From Opitutaceae bacterium (GTDB taxonomy: Bacteria > Verrucomicrobiota > Verrucomicrobiia > Opitutales > Opitutaceae): 64,000 nucleotides of DNA. Positions within the stretch are counted from its first letter, which is position 1; each line of letters begins with the position of its first letter. This document shows positions 51,529 to 59,007 of the stretch, in pieces. The notes under the pieces were generated by a model that saw only the letters and a program-made list of their open reading frames with translations, was not told where the DNA came from and ran no database searches. The translations under genes and the position numbers were made by a program. The stretch lies in the NCBI GenBank assembly GCA_016794625.1, contig JAEUGY010000027.1, positions 1 through 64,000 on the forward strand, written 5' to 3'.

Positions 51529-53685
51529 CTAGAGGCCCAGCGCGTCCGACTTCTGTTTGACGAGCGCGGCGTCCATGGGGTTGGCCGAGAGGGCGGCGAG
51601 CAACTCACTCGTCAGCTTCTCCTTGCCGTTGAGATCATCGAAGACACTGCTCATCAGCGCGTCGCTCAAGCGGGGCCGCTTTTCCGGATCCGGGTGGTTG
51701 AACGCATTGATGAATCGGTCCAACGCGGTCACGCCCAAGACCTCCGACGCCTTGTCGTAATCTTCGGCGAGTTTGCTGAGAACCTCCCGCTCCCCCTGCG
51801 CCGAAAGGCCATAGGGCTTCATCAAGCTGGCCATCTTGTTGGAGGCGACATCACGGCCGGGGATCTTCGAGATATCAAACGGGTGGACCTTCTTGAAGAG
51901 CTGGTGCGCCATGATCCCGATCGCCCATGTATCCGCCTTCCCCGTGATGTTGCCCGTCTTGGACTCGTAGTTGAGATAGTTTTCAGGCGGCAGATAATCG
52001 AGCGTACCCGTGAAGTTCGTCTGCACCTCCGAGAGGTTCGCCTTGGTTTGTCCGAAGTCGGCGACCTTGATCGTACCATCACCCTGCACAAACAAGTTGC
52101 CGGGTTTGAAGTCCCCCTGGCGCATTCCCTTCGTCTCCTGCACGTGGATCATGCCCTCGATGGACTGCTTGAGCACATGGAGTTTCAAGAGGTGCTCGGC
52201 CGACTTTGAAACGAGCCCCTGCTTGATGGCCTGGTCGAGCGTACCCGGCCGATCAGACTTCCCGATCACCTTGTCGAGATCGCCATGCTTCGCGAGCTCG
52301 AGGATCGCCACGGGCTGGCCAAATTCGGTCCGTACGACTCCGAGAATGAGCAGCACGTTCGGGTGGCCCTTGCCATCCTCACCCATCAAACCCAGGTGCG
52401 CCTTTAGCTCCTCCCCAATTTCCTCGAGGGTCGCAGCGTCGAAGCTGCTCTCGTAATCGGAACCAAACCCCTTGCTCTTCAGCACCACGAGATCGCCCTG
52501 CTTGTTGGCATAGAGGAACGCCATGCCACCGCCACCTTGGCCGAGCAGCTTGACCTGTTCATACTCGCTGCCGTTGAACGTCAGGGTGGGCTTGCTGCCT
52601 CCGCCGAGATGATTGCTGAACTGCAGCGCCGTGGTGTTGTAGACCAGATCCAGGAAATCGCGGTCGGGTGAAGTCATCTGCTCCCCGCCTGACGCGCGCG
52701 CCGGCATCTTGGGATTCGCATCCTTCAGGAGATCCCAAAGTTGCTGTTTGAACTCCGATCCCTTGCCGATGACGAAGGCATTCTGACGATCCTGGGACTC
52801 GGTGCGGTAGATTTTGCCCAGCACCACGCCCAGCTCCTTGGCCAACTGGGTGACCTCCTTGCTCAAGGCCTGGTAGGCGGGATCCTTCCGCTCCAATTTC
52901 ATCATCTTGCCGAGCCGTTCCCCCACCTGTTTGGCGTAATCCTGCATCGACTCCGGCGAGACCATCAGGTCAAGACGCTCCTTGATGTCCGAAAGCTGCG
53001 GCTCCGTCAGAATCTTCGCCGGGGACGTCGGCGCCTTCAGCGGTTGCGGACGCAGCGCCACCCCGTCGACCGGACCACTGATCTGATAGTCGAGCTTGGC
53101 CGACTGCAGCCCATCCTTGACCACGGTTTCGACCGGCTTGAGCGGTTTGACTCCACCCGACTTCAGCTCAATCATCGCGAAGTCGTGGTTGAGTTTGGAC
53201 ATCGCGGTCGTGTTCTGCTCCAGGAGATAATCGAACTTGAAACCCATCCTGCCATCGCGCGGCGCCGGCACCGACTTCAACGTGGTCTGGTCAAACGCAA
53301 CGATCTCTTCGTTCAACGCGCTCTGGTGTACGCGGTGCAACCCCTGATGCAGTTCCTGTTTCAACGCCGCCAGTTCCTTCTGCTCGGTCTGCGCCGTCAG
53401 TTTCGCCTCGGCGAGTTTTAGCTCCACGGCATCCTGCTGCTGTTTCGAATCCTGAGCCTGCACGGCTTGACGGAGCAGCTTGATCGGAGCCTGCAGCGGA
53501 CCACTCGCGACCTCAACCTGACGGGTCTGCAGCGGGCGGACCGGCTCGAGTTCCTTGTGGCCGATCGACTTCAACGCCGAAACCACGCGCCCGATGAAAC
53601 GCATGAAGCCCGAACTTTTTGCAGGCCCATCCGTTGCCGAAACCGTCGATCGATCTGACGACACCTTGCCAATATCATAAGACAT
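51529..53685 (-). CDS. Protein kinase, putative T3SS effector
   Basis: A 718-residue protein, last gene of the translocon operon. Residues 1-370 are helical, with a coiled-coil stretch at about 80-120 and an amphipathic segment at 27-42. Residues about 375-685 form a eukaryotic-like kinase domain: glycine loop GQGGGG at 382-387, Lys403, DFG at 543-545, PPE at 566-568 and DTWAIG at 585-590. The catalytic loop reads QGDFKPGN (523-530), so HRD is replaced by QGD with Asp525 kept: a non-RD kinase, as in Yersinia YpkA/YopO. No TM helix or PASTA domain is present. A CesT-like chaperone gene lies immediately upstream (39-nt gap). Injection into a host cell is inferred from this context. Confidence 0.82.
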   Translation of the reverse strand: MSYDIGKVSSDRSTVSATDGPAKSSGFMRFIGRVVSALKSIGHKELEPVRPLQTRQVEVASGPLQAPIKLLRQAVQAQDSKQQQDAVELKLAEAKLTAQTEQKELAALKQELHQGLHRVHQSALNEEIVAFDQTTLKSVPAPRDGRMGFKFDYLLEQNTTAMSKLNHDFAMIELKSGGVKPLKPVETVVKDGLQSAKLDYQISGPVDGVALRPQPLKAPTSPAKILTEPQLSDIKERLDLMVSPESMQDYAKQVGERLGKMMKLERKDPAYQALSKEVTQLAKELGVVLGKIYRTESQDRQNAFVIGKGSEFKQQLWDLLKDANPKMPARASGGEQMTSPDRDFLDLVYNTTALQFSNHLGGGSKPTLTFNGSEYEQVKLLGQGGGGMAFLYANKQGDLVVLKSKGFGSDYESSFDAATLEEIGEELKAHLGLMGEDGKGHPNVLLILGVVRTEFGQPVAILELAKHGDLDKVIGKSDRPGTLDQAIKQGLVSKSAEHLLKLHVLKQSIEGMIHVQETKGMRQGDFKPGNLFVQGDGTIKVADFGQTKANLSEVQTNFTGTLDYLPPENYLNYESKTGNITGKADTWAIGIMAHQLFKKVHPFDISKIPGRDVASNKMASLMKPYGLSAQGEREVLSKLAEDYDKASEVLGVTALDRFINAFNHPDPEKRPRLSDALMSSVFDDLNGKEKLTSELLAALSANPMDAALVKQKSDALGL

Positions 53686-53724
53686 GGGGGAAAAGACTGG
53701 AGCGGGAGTGCGGAGGGTGAGGGC

Positions 53725-54177
53725 TCAGGCGCGCAGGCTTGATCCGGCGAAATCAGTCTCGGGACGCGACTCCACTCGCGCGGCCGCCTGACTCAACTCC
53801 GGCCAGCGCCGCTTCCAGGCCTCCACCTGATGGGTGAAGGACTCGAGCACGCGCAACGCCTGCTCGACCTCCAGCGAATCCACGGGGAGGAGCCGGAACA
53901 GATAGACGTCGTCAGTCCCTGGATGCAGGCCGAACGCTGCACCTCCGGTCTCAAGGCCAAAGAGATGGGACGACATCAGCGTCCGCAGCACCCGTTCCCG
54001 TTCCCCGTGGGGCAGCACGCCGATCACGGAGTGAAAGGCGAGGTTTCCGGAACCATCATCCTCGATGTCGATGGGCAGTTGACGGTCGAAGACCAGCCGG
54101 CAGACGCCGTCGGTCAACGAAAGACCGGTGAGATTGAGGCGGCTGCCCAGTTCCTGGACGAGATCGGGGGCATTCAT
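53725..54177 (-). CDS. CesT-like type III secretion chaperone
   Basis: A 150-residue small acidic alpha/beta protein with the CesT/Tir-chaperone pattern: LVQELGSRLNLTGLSL, a VCRLVFDRQLPIDIE strand pair, NLAFHSVIGVLPHGERERVLRTLMSSHLFG (in part) and GGAAFGLHPGTDDVYLFRLLPVDSLEVEQALRVLESF (in part). Start ATG 54177 is taken. A TTG at 54207 overlapping the YopD-like stop is a possible alternative and would couple the two genes. Position suggests it serves the kinase next door. Confidence 0.75.
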   Translation of the reverse strand: MNAPDLVQELGSRLNLTGLSLTDGVCRLVFDRQLPIDIEDDGSGNLAFHSVIGVLPHGERERVLRTLMSSHLFGLETGGAAFGLHPGTDDVYLFRLLPVDSLEVEQALRVLESFTHQVEAWKRRWPELSQAAARVESRPETDFAGSSLRA

Positions 54178-54203
54178 TCGTGAAGAGGGAAAATGCGGTC
54201 GGG

Positions 54204-55199
54204 TCAAACGTTGGCGCGCTGGACGATGGAGTTCTGGCTGCTGATGAAGTCCTGCATGAGCTTGAGGACCATGTCGCGCAGGCTCAGCGCGATCTCCTTG
54301 AGGTCGTCGGCAATGGCCGACTGCGCCTCGATCAATTTGACCGCGGCGTCGAGCCGCTGCTTGGCCACGTTGGCGAGATCGGAGTAGTACTGTGCCTCGG
54401 AGCTGTCGTATTTGTCCGAAGCCGAGTTCACCCCGACGCTGCCGGTGATAATCGAAGACGCGGCCGACCCGAGGGTCGCTCCGAGCTGCCCCGCACCGCC
54501 GATGGCAAAGCCGCCCGCGATGATGGCGCTGGCGATGCCGGCGCAGATCTGGCCGATCGCCTCCTTCTTGTCCGCGGCGATCTGCTCGTCGCGGCTGGTC
54601 TTCGCCTGCTCCGCCGCGGTCTTCATCTGCTCCGCCGCCGCATACATGGTGGTATAGCTCGAGTTGATCGCCGCCATCTTCGCCTTCGTCGCCGATTCCC
54701 GCAGGTCCTGGGCGACCTTGACCAGCTCCTTCAGAAAATCACTGAAGTTCGGATACGTTGAGTTCTCGATCAACGCGCGGATGTTCACCTCGATCAGCTC
54801 GGCCTGCTGAGCGAACCGAGCCGCCATTGCCGCGATCTCCCCGGGATTCTCCGGCTGGCCCGAGGCGCGCGAGGAGAGCACCATCTCGGCGAAGGCTCCG
54901 CTTCCCTCGGACAGCTCATGCAGTCCCTGCCCGAGGGCGAAGACCGGCATGGGCACTTCGGCAAGGGACTCCAGCTGCTGCACGAATTCGTTCAGCGGAA
55001 TGTCCTCCGGACCGATCGTGGGGTTCTCCAGTTGGATCCTGATTTCGCCTCCCGGACCTTCGATCTGTCCGGTGGGGGCGATGATCTTGAGATTGATTTC
55101 CTGAAGGCGGCTCTGCAGCGAAGGCGGCGCGGACACCTCGTTGGTTTCGAGCGGCCCCGTCGTCGATGAGCGCGCGGCGAGTCCATTTAGCGGGAACAT
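54204..55199 (-). CDS. YopD-like T3SS translocator
   Basis: A 331-residue protein (YopD is about 306). The N-terminal 110 residues are polar, with helical segments at 120-210. One hydrophobic stretch, rich in Gly/Ala, spans about 215-254 (GQICAGIASAIIAGGFAIGG, then AGQLGATLGSAASSIITGSVG). An amphipathic helical C-terminus follows. This is the single-TM minor translocator layout. It follows the YopB-like gene by 34 nt, as in lcrH-yopB-yopD operons. It would pair with the YopB-like protein in the host-membrane pore. Confidence 0.8.
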   Translation of the reverse strand: MFPLNGLAARSSTTGPLETNEVSAPPSLQSRLQEINLKIIAPTGQIEGPGGEIRIQLENPTIGPEDIPLNEFVQQLESLAEVPMPVFALGQGLHELSEGSGAFAEMVLSSRASGQPENPGEIAAMAARFAQQAELIEVNIRALIENSTYPNFSDFLKELVKVAQDLRESATKAKMAAINSSYTTMYAAAEQMKTAAEQAKTSRDEQIAADKKEAIGQICAGIASAIIAGGFAIGGAGQLGATLGSAASSIITGSVGVNSASDKYDSSEAQYYSDLANVAKQRLDAAVKLIEAQSAIADDLKEIALSLRDMVLKLMQDFISSQNSIVQRANV

Positions 55200-55233
55200 G
55201 GGAGGAAGGCGGGGAAGTCGGCGGGAATGCGGG

Positions 55234-56460
55234 TCAGAAGGAGGTCGATTGGACCACGTTGGTCATCGAATTGGCGCTTTCGTCGATGGCACCGAAGATC
55301 ACGGCCATCGTCTGCTGGAAATCCTCGACCAGTTTTTCGAGTTCCGACTGCAACTGCTCGATCATGGCGCGCAGTTTCGAAATGGCCGCCTCGAGGGCGG
55401 CCGCGGCGGCTTCGGCCAGATCGGCCTCTTCCAAGAGCGCGCTCGCCTCACCCTTGATTTCGGCGATCTCATGGTTCACCACGCCGCCGACGACCTGGTT
55501 GGTGCTCTGCCCGAGGATCTGGATCGCAGCCATCTGGGCCCCGAGCCGGGTGAGCGGAGCCATGGACTCCTTGAACGCGTACATGGCGTAGCGCGGAATG
55601 GCCTGCGACGTGGCTTGGGCGGACTTGGTCAACGACTCCTTCATGCCCGTGGCCACCAGCTTGGCCGCCGCCGCTTTGGTGATCTCCTTGGCGGCGAGAC
55701 CACCGGCCGCTTTCCCGGCCTGTCCCAATGCCACGACAATACCGCCGACCAGCCCGATCATCGACCCGGCGAGTGCGATGTAGCCAAGAATCTCGACCGC
55801 CTTGTTCATCTTCGTGCGGTCCGCCTCGCTGAGGAAACCCTCCTGGCCAGCGGCGCGCATGGTGGCATCCACCGCCAAAGTAATCTGCACCGCGGCCGCT
55901 CCAATCAAGGCCACGCCGGCCACAATCAACGCCGCCGCCCCGACCGGATTGGTCAGAATCTGGGCCGCGGCGGAGATCAGGGTGACCACCGCCGAGACCA
56001 CGCTGATCACGGCCTGGATCCAGTTGCTGACGGCTTCGAAGATGTTGCCCTTCTTCTCCGCCTCTTGGTTCTTTTGCGCCGCCTCGGCGGCCTTGGCCAT
56101 CTGCTCCTCGAAACGCTCCAGCTGGCGCTGGTTCTCCTTTTGCAGCTCATCCATGCGCGAGCGGATCTCGGTCTTGGAGACCTGCGCCATCAACTGGTTC
56201 AGCGCATCCTGCAGCAGCCCGATGCGCAGGGTGATGTCGTTGACGTTGCTGTTGAAGCTCGGCTTCTCCAGCTCCACCAATCCATCGGCCTGCGAGTTCG
56301 GCGTCGACCCCTCGGGGCCGACCGTCGCCAGCATCTTGAAGCTGGCCTGCAGTGCCTGGATGGCGTTTTGTTTGATGTCTGCCACCTCCCCCAGCATCGC
56401 GCCGGGGTCGAAGATCGTGCTGGCAAGATTCGGGGTCTGGGTGATGCCGGGAGGGTTCAT
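55234..56460 (-). CDS. YopB-like T3SS translocator
   Basis: A 408-residue protein (YopB is 401). A coiled coil lies at about 95-140 (LQKENQRQLERFEEQMAKAAEA). Hydrophobic segments lie at about 147-195 and 222-247 (the classic two-TM translocator pattern: WIQAVISVVSAVVTLISAAA..., GYIALAGSMIGLVGGIVVAL). A helical C-terminus with a second coiled coil follows (365-400). Start ATG 56460 is set by a 4-nt ATGA overlap with the LcrH-like gene. It would insert in the host membrane to form the translocon. Confidence 0.87.
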   Translation of the reverse strand: MNPPGITQTPNLASTIFDPGAMLGEVADIKQNAIQALQASFKMLATVGPEGSTPNSQADGLVELEKPSFNSNVNDITLRIGLLQDALNQLMAQVSKTEIRSRMDELQKENQRQLERFEEQMAKAAEAAQKNQEAEKKGNIFEAVSNWIQAVISVVSAVVTLISAAAQILTNPVGAAALIVAGVALIGAAAVQITLAVDATMRAAGQEGFLSEADRTKMNKAVEILGYIALAGSMIGLVGGIVVALGQAGKAAGGLAAKEITKAAAAKLVATGMKESLTKSAQATSQAIPRYAMYAFKESMAPLTRLGAQMAAIQILGQSTNQVVGGVVNHEIAEIKGEASALLEEADLAEAAAAALEAAISKLRAMIEQLQSELEKLVEDFQQTMAVIFGAIDESANSMTNVVQSTSF

Positions 56461-57014
56461 GATGCGTTGGCTTTGGAGGCTTCCTTGCGGGCGTTTTGGA
56501 CGAGTTCGAGCAGGCCCTTGGCCTGCAGGTGCAGGGCGGCGTGTTCGGGTTTTCCATCCGAGTTGTAGACGGCGGCGCGCAGACCGGACTCCGCCTCGGC
56601 CGCCTTGCCGAGGGCGACAAAACACTTCGCCGCCTGGAAGGGAGGATAGGGATCCTCAATGTCCATCACGCCCAGATAGCCGTAGGCCTGAAGCGCGCCA
56701 TTGTAGTCCTTCAGCGCCTCCCGCGAGGCTCCCAGGCCCTTCCAATACTTGCGCTCAAAGTGGTTGAGCATGGCCAGAAGGCGGAAGATGCCCTCGGCTT
56801 CCTTGTATTTACCGGCATTATACTGATTGTAGGCCACCATGTAGATGACCTCCATGCTCTCCGGCGTCAGCTGGGTGAAGTCGCGGAAGGTGCGGCCGTT
56901 GGTGCCAAACTTCTCCAGCACCTCCTTCCACTCCGCCTCGGAGTGAAACGGCAGGGCGTCATAGATCGGATTCTCGGTCGGGGGGACGTCAGCGATGGCT
57001 TGTTCAGTGGACAT
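56457..57014 (-). CDS. LcrH/SycD-family class II chaperone
   Basis: A 185-residue TPR chaperone for translocators. The family signature is strong: IYMVAYNQYNAGKYKEAEGI, FRLLAMLNHFERKYWKGLGA, YNGALQAYGYLGVMDIEDPY and PFQAAKCFVALGKAAEAESG, covering three TPRs at about residues 55-155. Start ATG 57014. It is coupled to the YopB-like gene, its expected client, by ATGA overlap. This is the single best marker that the locus encodes a type III secretion translocon. Confidence 0.93.
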   Translation of the reverse strand: MSTEQAIADVPPTENPIYDALPFHSEAEWKEVLEKFGTNGRTFRDFTQLTPESMEVIYMVAYNQYNAGKYKEAEGIFRLLAMLNHFERKYWKGLGASREALKDYNGALQAYGYLGVMDIEDPYPPFQAAKCFVALGKAAEAESGLRAAVYNSDGKPEHAALHLQAKGLLELVQNARKEASKANAS

Positions 57015-57040
57015 GGATGCGTGCGGATTGAGGGTTGAAA

Positions 57041-58627
57041 TCAAAGGTTGCGCAGTTGGGCCTTGAGCAGGGTGTCGAACTTCTCCTGCAGCTTGGCCAT
57101 CACCTCGAAGGCGTTGTTGAAGCGGTTGAGCACATTCTGGTAGTCGAGGGTGGCCTGCTGGGCCTCGGCCGAACGGCGGTCGATGTAGTTTTTCAGATTG
57201 GTCCGGTTGCCTTGCCACTCCGTCGCCGTGTGCAGAGCATCCTGACCGGTCGTATCAAAAATGGAGTTACCGGACGTGCTCGCCATGGCGCTGAACATGT
57301 TCATCTCCAGCGTCTCAGAGGAGGTCTGCCCGGTCGGCACGCCGTCCTTGTCGGTCGCCTGGATCTTGCCCGACTGGGTTTCCAGTTTTGCCAGCACATC
57401 ATTGGCCTGACGGAGATCCTCCTGGATCTCGCGGACGACGGCCTCCTGATAGGCCAGCTTGGCCCGGAGGATCTTGATCCGGGCCTCGTTCCAAAACAGG
57501 AGGTACTCGAGCGCGGAGAGTCCGGCAGCGGTGCCGTTGGTCGTGCGGCGGGTCGCTTCGAGGCTTGTGACGTAGATCTGGCCATCCGTACCGACTCCGA
57601 CGAGGAAGCTACGCCCGTCCGCGAGCGTTCCGCGAAAACCCGAGACGATGCGCGCTTCAGGAAATTCTTCCTCCCGTCCCGGCAGGTTTGTGACAATCGG
57701 GGTGATCGGCACGGTCGCGATGTGGTCGACGGACTGGCCATCGGCGATCGTGGGTGGAGACCCGACCGGAGCCGGAAAGCGAACCGCCACGGTCCCGATG
57801 TCCACCGTCGCCACATAGACACCGGATATCAGGGCATCCGACGCCACCACCGGCTCCAACTGCAGGCGCACCGTCGACGAGGTGGCCGGACCGGATAGCC
57901 CGGTCTCTCCCGCCGAAGTCTTGATGACCGCGGAGTTGGTCAGCTGGGAATCGAGCAGGTAGGTCCTGACTTCCGGATCCCCCGTGACGGCGTTGACGCC
58001 ATGCACCTGGGAGATGCGATCGTAAACAAAGCCATCCACGGTGATTGGCTGGATGGCCGAGGCCACCTGCACCGGCCGGGTGGGATTGTTTCCGAGCTTG
58101 TCGCCTTCGGCGAAGACCTCGTCGATCAGCGTCGAATACATGGAGAAGATCGCCTGGCCGTCCGTGTTCAGCAGCTGCGGACGTCTATCGGTTGTTCCGA
58201 CCATCGTGTCGAAGACGCCGAACCCGGTGGAATCGGGCTTGTTTCGATTCAGATAGACCTGAAAATCCGTGGGAAAGCTGCTGGAGGTGCTCGAGCGGAG
58301 TACGTCCGGAGCGGAGTACGTGGCATTGAATTGCGGCGCCGTACCGTTGTAGGTGATCGAACGGCGCAGGAGCAGCGCAAGCACCTCGTCGAGAAACTCC
58401 CGTTTCAGTCCCTCGCGGTCGTAGGGATAGTCCGTCGTCGTCTGCCCTGCTGGCAGGGTACCGATGAGGATGTTCTCGAAGGCGGCGATGCGCTCGTCGA
58501 GTTTGGCGATGGCATCGTCCAGTTCGTCGTCCCCTCCCGTTCGGAAGGCCGAGAGCTCCGTCACGAGATTATTGGTGGTGCCGAGATAACGGTACTGGAG
58601 AGCAAGGCTCTTGAAGTCGACGGCCAT
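57041..58627 (-). CDS. Putative T3SS needle-tip protein (LcrV position)
   Basis: A 528-residue protein. Helical ends (about 1-85, and 365-528 with coiled-coil stretches such as YQEAVVREIQEDLRQANDVL and LNRFNNAFEVMAKLQEKFDT) flank a beta-rich middle (about 90-360). Tip proteins such as LcrV and IpaD also have a coiled coil flanking a globular part. It occupies the lcrV slot, directly upstream of lcrH. It is much longer than LcrV (326), because of the central domain. No sequence motif ties it to LcrV, so this is a positional and architectural call. Alternatives are a needle cap or extracellular adhesin of the system. Confidence 0.55.
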   Translation of the reverse strand: MAVDFKSLALQYRYLGTTNNLVTELSAFRTGGDDELDDAIAKLDERIAAFENILIGTLPAGQTTTDYPYDREGLKREFLDEVLALLLRRSITYNGTAPQFNATYSAPDVLRSSTSSSFPTDFQVYLNRNKPDSTGFGVFDTMVGTTDRRPQLLNTDGQAIFSMYSTLIDEVFAEGDKLGNNPTRPVQVASAIQPITVDGFVYDRISQVHGVNAVTGDPEVRTYLLDSQLTNSAVIKTSAGETGLSGPATSSTVRLQLEPVVASDALISGVYVATVDIGTVAVRFPAPVGSPPTIADGQSVDHIATVPITPIVTNLPGREEEFPEARIVSGFRGTLADGRSFLVGVGTDGQIYVTSLEATRRTTNGTAAGLSALEYLLFWNEARIKILRAKLAYQEAVVREIQEDLRQANDVLAKLETQSGKIQATDKDGVPTGQTSSETLEMNMFSAMASTSGNSIFDTTGQDALHTATEWQGNRTNLKNYIDRRSAEAQQATLDYQNVLNRFNNAFEVMAKLQEKFDTLLKAQLRNL

Positions 58628-58636
58628 GATGGGTCC

Positions 58637-58981
58637 TTAAATGCGAGAGCGACTGGAGAGGGCGCGCGGGGCGGTGGCAGCGAGGCCGGCCGCCGCGCCG
58701 GAAGTGGAGGCACGCGCAGGGGCAGAAGGCAAAAGGTGATCGTAGGCCAGCCGCTGCAACTCGAGCAGACGGCCATTGAGCCCACGGCGAGCCTCGGGTC
58801 CGGGCTCGGCCCGCAGGGCGGCTTCGCCGCAACCCGGGGTTAGCGCGTGGGCGCCGAGAAAGCGTTCGTAGGCCCGCTCGAGGGTCCGTCCGCGCTCCAG
58901 AGTGGAGTCCATTAGCTCAAGGATCCGTTCGACCCGGGCGTGATAGCGGGCGGACTGCAGGGGAAGAGGTTCGGAGTGCAT
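58637..58981 (-). CDS. Small helical protein (LcrG position)
   Basis: A 114-residue protein starting at ATG 58981. The N-terminal 75 residues are predicted helical (RYHARVERILELMDSTLERG, then RTLERAYERFLGAHA), followed by an Ala-rich tail. The gene sits 9 nt upstream of the tip-like gene and 26 nt after the 998-residue protein. Yersinia lcrG (about 95 residues, helical, binds LcrV) has the same place. No sequence identity can be claimed. Confidence 0.55.
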   Translation of the reverse strand: MHSEPLPLQSARYHARVERILELMDSTLERGRTLERAYERFLGAHALTPGCGEAALRAEPGPEARRGLNGRLLELQRLAYDHLLPSAPARASTSGAAAGLAATAPRALSSRSRI

Positions 58982-59007
58982 GGCCGGAGATGAGCGAGAC
59001 GGCGGGA

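Noticed and set aside
53711..53730. GGTGAG near the kinase start as a fourth T3SS palindrome
   Set aside because: The expected CTCACC arm 6 nt upstream is missing (sequence is CGGGAG-TGCGGA), so it is a lone half-site.
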